NCBI GenBank assembly: GCA_027919835.1
Contig: JANVFP010000001.1
Location: 1,612,001-1,676,000, forward strand
DNA from: Lentinula raphanica
Taxonomy: Eukaryota; Basidiomycota; Agaricomycetes; Agaricales; Omphalotaceae
DNA length: 64,000 bases
Reading direction: 5' to 3'
The position numbers and the translations under genes were made by a program. This document shows positions 1-12,403 of the stretch, piece after piece; position 1 is the first letter of the stretch, and each line of letters starts with the position of its first letter. The notes beneath the pieces were generated by a model, which was not told the origin of the DNA, made no database searches, and saw nothing but the letters and a program-made list of their open reading frames with translations.

Positions 1-165
1 AGGTATGAAACTGACCTTAGCGGCCATCTCCTTACTTCCTGCCTGACGAGTCCGGGCTCCTTTTGCTTGTCCTAGAGACACGCCATCGTCAGCCCGCGGT
101 TCTGCCGGGGCGTTTTTCTGTTAATCAATCAGCATTTGAAGGCTTCGGAACTCAAAAAAATGAAC

Positions 166-528
166 CTACCATAGCACCTGTCCCATCACCTCTTGCCTGA
201 CGCGTCGGGGCTCCTTTTTTCTGTTGGCAAAGAAGTCAGTTTCACCGAGTGGACACTCTGCACAGGCTCTCACCTTAGGATGTCTCTTTCGACCTTGAGC
301 AGTTTCTATCTTCTTGTGAATGCGACCTTGTATCTCCATCCAATCCGCTTCATCGCCCTCGAAGTCGTCGATTTCCTTGAGCATCTCACGCCAGATAGTA
401 GGATCATAGTTTTTGCCATATAGGTTGCGTAGAGCCTCTTCAGCGTCAGGTAGCTTCATATCGTCGCGTTCGGAGAACTGCAATACAATTTCCCAGCCTT
501 TCTGCTCATCACTGCAATATACACTCAT
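166..528 (-). CDS. Hypothetical 120-aa protein
   Basis: An open frame of 120 codons with a charged, mostly helical-looking composition (rich in E, D, K and R). The C-terminal third has a C-x2-C pair (residues ACAEC) followed by a basic tail. No family is recognised. There is no clear partner on either side and no intron signal that would extend it. It could be an exon of a larger gene running off the left edge, or a remnant of a transposon gene. Confidence 0.3.
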   Translation of the reverse strand: MSVYCSDEQKGWEIVLQFSERDDMKLPDAEEALRNLYGKNYDPTIWREMLKEIDDFEGDEADWMEIQGRIHKKIETAQGRKRHPKVRACAECPLGETDFFANRKKEPRRVRQEVMGQVLW

Positions 529-1586
529 TAGTTTACAAGAAATTTAGTGGGTGCAGTATACATACATCACGCCAGCATTGACATGTTGGCGGCCTACTGG
601 TGCTCGAGAGGTACGATCTTCAAGTTTGCCCTGTCAGGTATTTCGTGAGATTCACAGACATCACATGCAAGCCAGGTAGCAGCTCACATTAGCAACAGTC
701 CTTCTCTCTTTGCTCTGCCCTTGCGCCTGACTTTTCGGTAACTTTTCTGGGGGAATCGGTCAACAGAGATGACGTGCATCTTTGAGAAATGACCTTACTC
801 TCCGCTTCATTTTCTTCATCGTCATCTCCACTCGGAGATTCCTAGTGACATTGATGTTACTCAAATGCGTGTAATGGTGAAAAATGCTGCTTACTTGATG
901 TTTCTCGGGAGATCCAACTTTTCGTACTTCACTGATTTCAATGTCGCTACTATCTCCTTCCAGCTCCTTCCGAACCTTCCTACCACGTTTCTGCTTCCCC
1001 TTTGCTTTTCGCTGGGTTCCCTCAACCTTCGACAAGGAAGTGAAATCTGTAACGCCCTGTGAACGCGTATTCCGGCCATGTCTTTGGGATCGAGTCTCCA
1101 TCTGGCTTATTGGCTCTAGAAATGATATCAAATCAGATACAAGGCTCATCGAAACAACAATAATCACCTACTTCAATGATATGTTCTTCAATCTTGGATG
1201 TGATGGTTGAGTTCGCCAAAAGAAATACACGATTGCGCAGCGCCTGAATGACCCGTGACCTATTTCACATCGACTCTGTACTAGCATGAAGTCAGTCGAT
1301 AGATTAGTAGATTGTCTCGTCCAAATGACACACCGATAGTTTAGTGTCATTTCGACGAGACACTAGTCGCTGATTGTTCAGGTGCAATCCGTACCCCTCA
1401 CTCGTCGGTAGTTTAACGTCGTTTCGGACGCCCAAGCTCAAGTCATAGTCACAGTAAGAACCACAAATGATACATTGATATGGCATTGGGGCAATGGTGA
1501 TAATACAACTATTCATCAAATACAATGATATGAGACAACTAGATCAAGAATACAGTGGATATTACAATTAAATGGTACACAGAAGT
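529..1586. other. Gene-poor stretch with weak ORFs
   Basis: Only short overlapping frames on both strands (for example 760-1167 minus, Lys/Arg-rich), none with recognisable motifs. Around 1325-1440 a short segment, GATAGTTTAGTGTCATTTCG, recurs in diverged form as CGGTAGTTTAACGTCGTTTC, suggesting an old local duplication. I see no reliable gene here. Confidence 0.4.
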
Positions 1587-3943
1587 TTAAGGTTCAAAAG
1601 TCCCAAGTATATCTTGTCCTGGCTGACCGATTTTGTCAAACGCTCCTAGGCCATTTGTGTTACCTCCATGCTTTTCGCGCAGTGCGGTCATCTTTCGATT
1701 ACCCATTGATTTGAGTGCCGCCGATTCATGAACCAAAACAAGGGAATTACGATCCAACTCAAACATGGGCTCAGCCACCTCATCAAAATATTCAACCGTT
1801 GACAGCCGACTCCCTTTCTTTTCCTCTCGATAGTGCACCTCCTGTAGAACATACAGAGCCTCGTCGTGGTTGAGAGAGTGCCCTGGACTCCGGTGTGTCA
1901 CCCGACGGGCCAGCTTCCCAATGTGCTCCCCTTGACAAACGACGTACAGACCTGAAGCCTTGAACGGATCTTTTACTGAGAATGACCGTGGGCGGGATAA
2001 GATGGTATGAAGATCAACTATCTTCTCCTGACGGTTATGTTTGCGGCCTCCCTTGTGATCCATCGACTCAACGACCATTAAGTCATCCCTCCCGTTAAAA
2101 CGGAAGCCCACGCGATGATCCTTTCCATCCGTACACGCCACATATATATCACGATCGCCAACAGCCAGCGCGATGTGAGGGTCCAACACCCAGTGATCAT
2201 AATAAAGTGTTTCCGTGGGCGTGCTTGCTCGAGATGGAAGGCGAGGCTGAAAAGAGGAAGGTTCGTCACAAGAAGAATTGAGTGTAGAGGTTCCGGCTGC
2301 TTCTAACTCTTTCTGACTCTCCAAGCGTCGCTGATGCATTCGAAGACGTAGCTCGTAGTCAGGGTTGACCCTTCCCGCGTAATAGAAACCCAAAAGTTCG
2401 TCGTTGGTATATTCAGGCTTATATCCAGTCTTCAACCTGTAAAAATTTCCACCCATCGATGTATCACCGTCATGGATGAAACGGTTGTTGTCTGCTCGCC
2501 TGAGCTGATCATAATCCACCCAGTCTTCAGGTGTTCCCTCGATCATGGTGTTTTCATACCTGATGAGCACCGAGAGACCACTCCGAGTATGGACGTTGGG
2601 CTTCACATCCTTCACAGAAGCAGTATAAGCACGCCCTTTTCGAGAAAGGCCCTGCCCAACGGGATATACGCAGAGGTGTCTCCAGGGAATCTGTCCAGTG
2701 CGGGGTGTTGTATTGAGAGGGTCAAGGAGAAGATTCGGGGACAATCCAAAGTGATTGGCTCGGCGGAAATCAAATCGAGTGAAAGTTGCCAACACGCCAT
2801 CCTGGTCTGCTAATGCAGCGCCGGTGATGATGTCCAAGGCTTCGGGATGTTTTGCAAGAGTCAAACCGCGACTGGATAGATTGGGTTGGAAGGGGATCAA
2901 AGAGTGCGCTCGTCGGTTGGACTCTTCCTCGTTGCATAACAACAGGAGGCTATTCGCATGAACTGTAACTACAAGCCGCTGACCAGCAAGTAACACGTCC
3001 ACAATGTCAGAATCAATGGCGGTGACTAGTCCGACATGCTCAGCCAACACAAAGTTATCCTCTGAGACGGTATAGAGCGAAGACTCTCCTAATGGTGCTT
3101 GTTCGATACCCTTAATGGAAGGTACTCCAGAGGCGAAACGAACACTCATTCCCACCTGGATCTTCTTGTACAGGAAGATCTGAGGGACAGGAAGATGTAA
3201 ACCGCTACTTGGGAACTCGACCTCACATAGGAGAGGAAGTACCGCACGAATAAATCCAGTTGCTTCATCCGAGAGGCCTGGAATCTGAAACCAACCGCAA
3301 CGATAGATGACTTCATCACCACTCGAAAAGGACCATGAGCTTGGAGGAGGGATTTTGCTCCACGCAATCTCCTCATTTCCGGCAGCCTGGAAATGCTGAA
3401 GGGTTCGAGGGGGTATAGACTCCGCTAGGTTGAGGTTTGAGAGTTTCTGTCGGACCAAAGCAAGTCCTCCACGAACCTGCTGGCGAAAGATTGTGAATCG
3501 TTTCTTAGAATGAGGATCGTGATGGCACAACATCGGATTCGTACAAGATGGAACCGAGCATTTCGCACGAACGATACAGTCGTATTTGTCCTCAAAGTTC
3601 TTCCAAGCCAACGAGGGATCCATGTTGAAGTTGATTTCCAGGTGAGTCTGTCGTGGGCGTGATTTGGATGTTCGCTTTATCCATACTTTGGCTTTAACAG
3701 GATTAGGCTCTTCATGAGGAACAGGAAAGCCGGCGTCGTCCTGTAAGGAAAGATATCTGGCCGCCTCTTCGCTCTTTTGGCGTTCCTTCGCAGACAAGCA
3801 CAACGGTTGAGAGGGAGTTGTAGAAGTGGAGGAATAATCATCCACCCTTACAGATGAATTCGTAGGCTGCTCTGGATCATGGTCTGCTGGAACACGTAGG
3901 CGAAGGACAAAAAGCATCAGCCGTTCGCAATCCTCATCTATCT
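1587..3943 (-). CDS. Large unknown protein, 5' end cut by a transposon
   Basis: A long uninterrupted minus-strand frame (776 codons from the first Met at 3917). The frame stays open upstream to 3943, exactly where a CATCAGG inverted-repeat end begins, so the true N-terminus was probably removed or separated by that insertion. Visible parts: an acidic/Ser-rich N-terminal segment, a Cys/His cluster near residues 120-135 (CSVPSC...CHH), and a middle part (about 190-330) of short beta-rich runs around GDEVIYRCG and VGMSVRFASG that resembles KOW/Spt5-like or other small beta-barrel modules. That resemblance is weak and I do not assign a function. No introns are needed. It may be a transposon-associated gene or a truncated host gene. 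Confidence 0.5.
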
Positions 3944-5224
3944 CATCAGGAAAAACACTCTAGGCCTAGGCAACTATGAGTATCTTTGAGGCTCTCTAGA
4001 GGGCCTACATGCTTAGGAGAGCTACATCAGGAAAAATCTATCTAGGCCCAGATTGCCTGGAGACACCCCCAAAATCCCAGGCAATTTAAAGTCTTTGAAA
4101 TGATTTTAAGTCAACCTTATGTCTTCAGGCTTACCTGAGTTGCTTTGAAAATCTTTGGAAATCTTTGAGAATCTCTGGGAAGCCTGGGAGGCCTGAGCTT
4201 TTGGGGGGTGTCTCTAGGCTCTTTGGGCTGAAAGTATTTTTCCTGATGTAGAAAGCACTGAGGAAAATGGGCATTTCTTAGGCAACCTCAAAGGAATGTA
4301 CTTTGATCTGAGAGCACCTCAAGAAATGGCTAATTCCTAGAGACTCTGAAAGTGCCTCAATGGCCTAGGTTGCCCAGGTAACCCAGGTCACTAAACTGCT
4401 TTGTAGTGCTTTGAAGTGCTTTGAGGATCTTTGAGGGTCTTTGAAGGTCTTTGAGGATCTTTGAGGATCTTTGAGAGTCTTTGCAGAGCTTTTTAGCAAC
4501 TTTTAATATCAAATTAAATGAAGAAAACATCACCCAAATAGGAAATTACATAAGTGCATTGCAGAACTTGCTTAATCTGAGAGATACATGCATCAAAAAC
4601 TGACATTGACAACTTTGACAAGATCTTGTTTCAATGATATATTTGGGCTGCCACCGTGAACCATGTACAATCAAAAAGTTTGTCACATGGTCCAAACTTA
4701 TATATAGCTATATTAACTACATATCTACATGTTGTATATGTTATCATATCTCAATGAAGGACCTTATATATGAGATTTGTAGATTAGATTCTCTAAATAA
4801 TTTGATAATTGACTAACTAGTACATTACAAATTCTTGTAATTATATAAGTCTTATGTAATATAATATAATTAGAAATTACATAATACAAGAATATGAAAT
4901 AGAATGTAATGTAAAATAGAAATAAAAGGAATCAATTGATTTTGATTCATATTATTTGCTTTTGAAAGAATCCCAAAGCACCTCAAAGATCCTCAAAGAC
5001 ACTCAAAGACACTCAAAGATCCTCAAAGACACTCAAAGACCCTCAAAGCACTTCAAAGCACCTCAAAGCACCCTAAAGAATATCTCAAGACTTTCAGGTG
5101 GCTGAGAGTGCCTAGGATTTGGGGGGTATCTTTGCAGGCTTTGGGGGCTCCAAAGCCTTGAAAGGCTCTAGGGGGCCTGAGAGCAGCTTTTAGTGGCTGA
5201 GGGCTCAGTACATTTTTCCTGATG
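3944..5224. mobile_element. Composite CATCAGG-end non-autonomous element (copy A)
   Basis: Bounded by a left end CATCAGGAAAAA at 3944 and a right end ATTTTTCCTGATG ending at 5224, although these may belong to two overlapping insertions. It contains a smaller complete element at 4025-4248. The right third (about 4970-5090) is an array of 10-bp units of the type CTCAAAGATC/CTCAAAGACA. The AT-rich core (4500-4950) has no coding potential. The 4300-5224 part matches 11072-11990 in inverted orientation, so it is a repeat family. No transposase lies inside, so it must be moved in trans. Exact outer boundaries are unresolved. Confidence 0.6.
4025..4248. mobile_element. MITE with CATCAGG termini, TSD TA
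   Basis: A 224-bp element starting CATCAGGAAAAATC and ending ATTTTTCCTGATG, with the dinucleotide TA directly on both sides. The inverted repeat continues imperfectly inward through the shared GGAGACACCCCC / GGGGGGTGTCTC blocks. It is nested in copy A. The ends match the Plavaka element at 21821-33949. Confidence 0.8.
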
Positions 5225-7090
5225 TGCCCAGAATTGCAGGCTGGAGACACCCCCAAAATCCCAGGCAGTTGTTAGGGTGCTCGATGCTCTAACCCTCGTC
5301 GGCACCACAGATGAAGGCTACGAGCGATTCGTCCCAACGAACGTCGTAGACAACTGCTAAGCAGGGATGTTCTACACCGAACATCTGGACTGAGAAGGAT
5401 TGTTGTTGATTGTTGTTGTTACAGAATGTTGTTACACCAGAGACTGGACCAGAGATAAGAGGGAAAAAGCCAATACTATTTGAGAAACCTATGAGAATAA
5501 CCGATCTGGGGATCGGATACAGGAAATAGGTAGGGTTTATATAGGTATTTTGTAGGTAAGTATATAAAAGGAAGTTGTATTTAAAAGAATGTCGGCTTGA
5601 GGATGTGTCACCACAATAGTAATTGTGATGACACGTCCCAGTGCCGGGACGTGTAAACGCGTCGTTATTGAATAACAGCAATGCGTTATGAATAGAATTG
5701 ACTCGAAACAACCCGAATCGGCGTGAGGACGCGTCGATCCGGCGTTTACGAGTACCAGAAATGGAAGAAGAAACTATAGGGAAATTATCATATGACACCA
5801 GACGAGGAGTCGCATTGACTCGTCTTGACTCGTCTGGGGTCAGGGAAAGCAAACCATGGCTGAAGGTACACATACAGGATCCAAACAAGGTTCAGGGAGG
5901 TCCAGCAGGGTGGTGGAGATGTTAACCAATACAAGGAAGGGGTGCCGAGGCGTCCTCGTCCTCGAGGATAATCAAATGGGATGGGGAGAGGCCTAGCGAT
6001 GACGAAACGAGGTAGGGAAGATCCAACGATGACCAGAAGAGGCTGAGGGAGTGCCGAACGTCGTGTATACCAGCCGAAAACGAAGTGAGTGGGGTGTGGG
6101 AAGGGTAACCGGTACATGTCGAGGTGCAGGGACAGGTATCGTCACCATAGATGACTAAACAAGATGCCGGGGATCCGGCGTTGACGATAACGAGCTGATG
6201 AAGGGGTGAGCGGGAGAAAGGGAGGCCGACGATGAGTTTTGACATGGAAGGGGTTGCCGGATGTGTATCGTCACCAAGGACGACTAAGCGGAGGAAATAC
6301 AAGCCGAAGATGACGAAACCGAAGTGAGGAAAGGCCGAACAGAAGAATGGAAGGGCGAAAACGACGTGGACACGTCGGAACCGAGGGTGTAACAAAGAAG
6401 GCGGGGCCGAGGGGGTGTCCAGCGTGTTGAGATTCGGAATGAACGCGATGGGAGTCAGGAATCGTCGACGCGAGTCGACGATTGCCCTAGCCTGTTGCCG
6501 AGGCTACGTTAGTGAGGGTAATCCGTTCGGATGAACGGATTACGCACGAATTATAGTTATAGTTGGCAGGCCGCGTCACCGCGGCCTCCAACCCTCTAGA
6601 CCCTTTGCCTCATCATTCCTACCGTCCCTCCATCATCCTATGTTGTCCTATTCGTGGTCCCGGGGTTCCTATGGCGTTGAGAGGAGGAGGTAGAGGTCGA
6701 AGGGAAGGGAGCGAGAAGAAGGAATAACCGTGAGAGAAAGTAAAAGGGCGCTTCTGCGTTTAGATGCCGAGACGCCGAATAAGCGCCAGCTCGGCGTAGG
6801 CTCGGCTAATGATAATAGGGGTTTGTGAGGCTTGTTAAGGCCTAAGAAAATAAGGAAAAATACAGGAAAAATAGGAGAAAATACCAGGGATATTCAGGGA
6901 ATATTTGGAAAATTTGTGGGGGCTAAGGAGAACATGTTATGCTTCATAACAGCAGTTTAAAGACTTTCAAATTATTTCGAGTCAACCTAGTGTCTTCAGG
7001 CTTACCTGAGCTGCTTTCGAGTATCTCTGGGAAGCCTGAGCTTTTAGGGGTGTCTCTAGGCTCTCTGTGCTGAGGGTATTTTTCCTGATG
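5225..7090. mobile_element. Second MITE of the same type, split by a solo LTR
   Basis: Bases 5225-5269 match the inner left part of the 4025 MITE (GGAGACACCCCCAAAATCCC). Bases 6952-7090 match its right part, ending ATTTTTCCTGATG at 7090 followed by TA. The two halves are separated by the solo LTR at 5270-6951. Its extreme left end is missing, apparently lost where copy A abuts at 5224. Confidence 0.6.
5270..6951. repeat. Solo LTR (1682 bp) with 5-bp TSD
   Basis: It starts TGTTAGGG and ends CATAACA, so it has TG...CA ends with a short inverted TGTTA/TAACA. The pentamer GCAGT lies on both sides (5265-5269 and 6952-6956). It splits a MITE whose two halves join cleanly when the insert and one GCAGT are removed. 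There is no internal direct repeat and no gag or pol, as expected for a solo LTR left by LTR-LTR recombination. It is unrelated to the 354-bp LTRs of the Ty3 element at 14101-21239. The long ORFs in it carry no recognisable motif. Confidence 0.75.
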
Positions 7091-8782
7091 TACATTCTCA
7101 CATTATTGTCTTTTTCAATCCTCTTCACTCATGCTGTTCATCTGTACTACTTTGGGTACTTATTGTTTCACCCAGTATAAATACCACTGTAGCTAGAATC
7201 CTGGTTCCCTATCTCAACCTCTTGGTCATTGGGAACTAGTTCATATTTGTATCCTACTCACACTCAATACTACTAACTTGGTCATTGGGAACTAGCTTGT
7301 CTTTTCCTTCTGAGCTCTAGTGATTGGCCCTTCATGCCCTCACTAAAGGTCTTCACAAGTCTCGGACAGGTATGACCAGGACTCATGGTGCAGATACTGG
7401 GCAAGGAAAACACTTGACCTGTAACCGGAATCTGACCCGTTAACGAGGATATGAAGGGTGCAAGTTATTGCTTCGTTGGATAGATCTAATGACCTAGTGA
7501 CTTTATCACTGAACACTGATCACCAATATACTTCATATGTCATTTGTGAAATGTATTTAAGCGAGGTGTGGGGCATTGTCAGAAATTCCGCATGATCTTA
7601 TACTCTAGAACGAACTTGTAGTCTTAAAAGATCTACTGAATCTGCAATACAGGTCAACAGAGTGAAGTGACATGGAAGTACAGATCTTCTGATCTGAACT
7701 CAAAGGGGTTGAGTGATCCACTCAAAGGGTTTACAAGGAACAAGAGAACTCGTATAGATCAGACTTTATGACCACACAAATACTTTCAGAACCAGGTTGA
7801 AGATCTACTGATCACTGATCACAGGAAGCCTTCACAGCTCGTATGGATCACCGATCACCACACGTCTGCTTGAACAGAGCCACCGAAACTCTGAACGCTC
7901 ACTTGGAACAACCGAGAACCAAGCCCTCTGTATCTCCACAATAGGAGTCTACCTTTGACTCAAATCTAGCTGAGACTTTATCAACTGACAAGATATCGGG
8001 CCTAACGAGATGAAGATTCATGACCACTTCAAAAGACAGCCCGGCTTACAAAGCCTTTACCCCACACGTATGAGGGCAAAGGTTAGCTAGTCAGAGAAAC
8101 TGGGCACAAAACCTGAATATATTTTTGTAGGCTACGTCCTTAAGTACTTCTATGAATGGATCTGTAGCCAATTTACTATTTTATGGAATAGATCTATAGA
8201 TTTAAGAGAACAGAGTCTGAGATCTGATACAAATAAGGAAAGATAGGACGAGAAACGATACAAACACTAGAGAAACAGAGAGTAAAAAGGATAAAAACAA
8301 ATAAAATGTCCATTTCTGGTGGTCCTTTGTTGAGATCTAGTTGCCTGACCTTCGAATCCGGACCTGGTCTGTGCGTCCATCCACATGCTGGTGGTTAAAG
8401 GGCACGGATAAGCTCCTGTACAGGTAACTCAAATGTTTCCTCATTTGATTCCGCTATGTGAACAAAGTTGTATGCCTCTTCAACTGAATGGGAGTACATA
8501 TAAAGGAGGGAAACCTGTCCCAATAGGTTCATTTGGCTTCTAGCTTTCCAACGATATGCATATAGTGACTAGATCCAGAGTTTTAACAATGGTGAAGTCG
8601 AAAGATCTACCCTTGCAACACTCTTGGTCAAAGCTGTACATCTCAGGTGTTTATTTCCCATTTAGGAAATGTCCACATGCAACTGGGATGCTACACTTTG
8701 GTTGTTTCTCCATTTAGTCACATTCCTGCAACCTGATCCATCCCAAAACTTAATCTAAGACTCTAAGTGAACAGATCTGTTG
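7091..8782. other. Non-coding stretch, possible old LTR remnant
   Basis: No usable ORF. A TATA-like AGTATAAATACC at about 7174 is followed by two copies of CTTGGTCATTGGGAACTAG 53-54 bp apart (about 7221 and 7275). This looks like the promoter and leader part of a degraded LTR element, but I cannot find matching ends. The rest is unremarkable. Confidence 0.35.
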
Positions 8783-9133
8783 TGTAACGCCCATACTATT
8801 CCGCTTAGTAATCACTAGTAAAAGACTTTGTTTGCACATATTGATACTCTAGTTCTTCTTTTGTCTTGACTACAACACATCCAATATACACATATTGATA
8901 CTCTAGTTCTTCTTTTGTCTTGACTACAACACGTCCAATATATCTTGTCGTGTTCACTGTCTGAACTTAAGAAAAGCTCGCCTCAACTTGAGGCATTCCC
9001 GTTATACTTTTTTGAACACGACAAGATATATTAGACGTGTTGATAGTCGGGATAAAAGAAGAACTAGAGTATCAATATGTGCAAATAATATCTTTTAATG
9101 GTGATTACTAAGTGAGATTCCATGGGCGTTACA
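8783..9133. mobile_element. Hairpin element with TGTAACGCCCA termini
   Basis: A 351-bp segment beginning TGTAACGCCCAT and ending ATGGGCGTTACA. The inverted arms include GCTTAGTAATCACTAGTAAA against the corresponding right arm, then long matching stretches around TTGATACTCTAGTTCTTCTT. The left arm carries a 54-bp tandem duplication (8835-8888 and 8889-8942) absent from the right arm. No target-site duplication was found, so it may be a foldback element or an internally deleted LTR-like unit. Confidence 0.55.
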
Positions 9134-9372
9134 CCCTCCCTGGCCAGGTTGAACTGAGGGGTACAACCAAAAACTAATGACAAAGATTGTCAATAGACGG
9201 TTCCGATATGGGACTTCTAATGAACAAGGTCAAGGTAGCGTTCCAAGAGTGAATGTCCATGAGGTGAAGAATAATTGAGAATGAATAGAATCAAGGTAAT
9301 GTTCCAAGAACAACTATTCATTCATTAGAAATGGGTTGAGTTATGAAATATAGGCGTACCGAGTCTCGATAA

Positions 9373-10788
9373 TCATCACACTGTGTCCATAGATGCATCA
9401 GCAGAATCAACGTGCGAGAGACTCGTGTCGGCTGTATCCATAGTGTCGTCTGCAGATACAGCCAAGGTGGTATGGGAGGAGGATGTAGAGGCATCATTTG
9501 AAGCAGCATGAGGAAAGATGTTGATTCCATTCAATTGATCACCAGGGGTAGGCAACGACGGTCGGTGAGTGATTACACCATCCTCATTCATATGATCACC
9601 GTTCCGACCAGCAGGTAGTCCATGGGCCATCAGCATTGGGTATAGTCGAAACCTCAACTGAAATATGAGGTTCACAATGTCCACATTGACTGCTTCAGCT
9701 GATACTGTAAAGCTTTTGTAAAAAGACCTGATGAGTTATCCAGGAACATTTGAAAATAGTTGTGACGACATGGAGGGGGCTCCGGAAATGGCTCCGGGGG
9801 GTGGGCATGCCTGTCACCACCTGTCACATCTGACCTATATGTACTGTTTTGGGTAATTAGTAATTACCCAGATATTAAATAAGCAGTACATTTGTAAAAA
9901 ATCCTGATAAACTATAAAAATTCAAAAAAAAACCAGAAAACCTAATTAGGTCAAATCGGGGTATGTAAACAAAATAGCCTTATATGGTAAAAAATGCTGT
10001 GGGATCTATCTAGGTGCTAAAAATAGCCAAAAAATCACTAAAAATGCTAAAAATATGTAGGAATGGTATTAGCATTTTTAGTGATTTTTTGGCTATTTTT
10101 AGCACCTAGATAGATCCTACAGCATTTTTTACCATATAAGGCTATTTTGTTTACATACCCCAATTTGACCTAATTAGGTTTTTTTGGTTTTTTTTGAATT
10201 TTTATAGTTTATCAGGATTTTTTACAAATGTACCACTTATTTAATATCTGGGTAATTATTAATTACCCAAAACAGTACATATAGGTCAGATGTGACAGGT
10301 GGTGACAGGCATGCCCACCTCCCGGAGCCATTTCCGGAGCCCCCTCCATGTCATCACAACTATTTTCAAATGTTCCTGGATAACTCATCAGGTCTTTTTA
10401 CAAAAGCTTCACAGTATCCTGTGACCGCTTTGATGTCACGAAGCCACATGTATGCAAAGAAAGCGGCGTCATGAATGTCCTCGAAGGCAAGGCCTTGTGC
10501 TGCAAAAAACCTTGCCACGCTGTCCAAGGATACATTACGTGGATCTCCTGGATAGCGGGTCAACTCTGGGACAGGATACGCAATGATGAGGGCATTATTA
10601 TGGAGAAAATTGGCATAATAGGAAGGGGTTAGCACAACTTCTATGGCCGTGATAAGGTATGCTATCCTGACTGAGGCCATTGCACTTGGGTCTTTAGGTG
10701 GTCCTCCCGTCGCGACAATATTTCCATGTTGTTCGTCATTATTCTCGACTCGGGTATAGAGATGCTCACGAGTGGCAAGTGTTGACAA
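9373..10788 (-). pseudogene. Unknown gene interrupted by a palindrome
   Basis: On the minus strand an open frame from 10788 (starts MSTLATREHL) runs to 10366 and ends in ...VTGYCEAFVKRPDEL then stop, with its last codons inside the palindrome at 9701-10418. Beyond the palindrome a second minus-strand frame (9700-9376, VNVDIVNLIFQL..., then a Ser/Thr/Asp-rich tail) has similar composition. The simplest reading is one gene split by the palindromic insertion, but the junction frame is not proven. A diverged copy of the GYCEAFVKR tail occurs at about 34980-35030. No family is recognised. Confidence 0.35.
9701..10418. mobile_element. Near-perfect 0.7-kb inverted repeat (foldback element)
   Basis: Two arms of about 350 bp beginning GATACTGTRAAGCTTTTGTA and meeting around 10050-10075, with a very short loop (around ATATGTAGGAATGG). 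The arms differ at only scattered positions, so a transcript would fold into a long hairpin. Related, larger palindromes lie at 34983-36973 and, more distantly, at 40010-42640. There is no coding capacity beyond the short gene tail in the arm ends. Confidence 0.75.
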
Positions 10789-11071
10789 GTACTCATGAGT
10801 TTATTCGTACTTGTGACTTGCAAGTTGAGTGTTTTATTTATACAAGTGTACTACTCGTGACACAAGTGTATACTCGAGTCACGATCATCAAATTGTGTTG
10901 ACAAGTACTCGTGCAATTTATTCATGAGTATTCTCCTATACTCATACTATTAACCCTGCACATGACTTTTCTCAGTGGCTATGTGCCTATTATAAATTTT
11001 TGTGTTAGAGTCACAGCCACTGCCTATTATAATTACTAGGAGAAAAGGAGTAATATAGCCTAACATATGTA

Positions 11072-12403
11072 CATCAGGAAAAATGTACTGAGCCCTCAGT
11101 CACTAAAAGCTGCTCTCAGGCCCCCTAGAGCCTTTCAAGGCTTTGGAGCCCCCAAAGCCTGCAAAGATACCCCCCAAATCCTAGGCACTTTCAGCCACCT
11201 GAAAGTCTTGAAGTATGCTTTGAGGTGCTTTGAAGTGCTTTGAAGTGCTTTGAGGATCTTTGAGGGTCTTTGAGTGTCTTTGAGGGTCTTTGAGTGTCTT
11301 TGAGGATCTTTGAGTGTCTTTGAGGATCTTTGAGTGTCTTTGAGGATCTTTGAGGTGCTTTGAGATGCTTTGAGAAGCAAATAATATAAATAAAAATCAA
11401 TTGATTCCTCTTATTTCTATTTTACATTACATTCTATTTCATTCTATCTCATATTCTAATATTATGTAATTTCTAATCATATTATATTATATAAGATTTA
11501 TATAATTACAAGATTTTGTAATGTACTATTTAAATTACCAAATTATATAGAGAATCTAATATATAAATGTTATATATAAAGTCCTTCATTGAGATATGAT
11601 AACATATACAACATGTAGACATGTAGTTAATATAGCTATAGATGTGTTTTGACCATGTGACAAACTTTTTGATTGTACATGGTTCACGGTGGCAGGCCAA
11701 ATATATCATTGAAACAAGATCTTGTCAAAGTTGTCAATTGGAATTTTTGATGCATGTATCTTCTAAATTAAGAAAGTTCTGCAATGCACTTATTTGGGTG
11801 ATGCTTTCTTCATTTAATTTGATATTAGAAGTTGTTCAAAAGCTCTGCAAAGACTCTCAAAGATCCTCAAAGATCCTGAAAGCACTTCAAAACACTACGT
11901 GACCTGGGTTACCTGGGCAACCTAGGCCATTGAGGCACTTTCAGAGTCTCTAGGAATTAGCCATTTCTTGAGGTGCTCTCAGATCAAAGTTAAAATATTG
12001 AATATGTCATAAGATACTATTGCATCTTAACATTTAGAAGATAGTATAGTATAGTAATACAGTGTAAATATCAGTTAAGATATTACACCTCACAGTTGTC
12101 AATAATATAGGTGATCACATGACCTGCCACCGTAGACTGTGTACAATCAAAAAGAACTTCACCAGGTTAAAATCTGAATATAGCTATAATAACATATACT
12201 ATATACATTGTTATCTATTATTCAAAGATTTCTAAAGATATTCAAAGATTTTGAAAGACATTCAAGGAACTCCAAAGGCTTTAGGTTTTGGGGGGTGTCT
12301 CAGGAGACACCAAAGACACTGAAGACTCTAGAGACCCCAGGCAACCTGAAATTCTTTGAGATCTATGTTGGGTAGCCCTGAGCAAAGAACATTTTTGCTG
12401 ATG
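11072..12403. mobile_element. Composite CATCAGG-end element (copy B)
   Basis: It starts CATCAGGAAAAATGTACTG preceded by TA and ends ATTTTTGCTGATG at 12403 (variant end with C for G). The left part is an inverted copy of 4300-5224, including the CTTTGAGGATCTTTGAGTGT array at about 11220-11370 and the AT-rich core. From about 11990 to 12403 the sequence matches a different, oppositely oriented member, so this is probably two elements fused. No ORF of note. Confidence 0.6.

Noticed and set aside
1587..3943. Naming the large gene as Spt5 or another KOW-domain transcription factor
   Set aside because: The similarity is limited to a few beta-rich runs; NGN and repeated KOW signatures cannot be identified by eye.
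5271..5277. GTTAGGG as a telomere-like repeat
   Set aside because: Single copy; it is the start of the solo LTR.
5289..6395. Several 100-200-codon minus-strand ORFs in the solo LTR
   Set aside because: No domains, overlapping in several phases, and explained by GC-rich LTR sequence with defined TG...CA ends and TSD.
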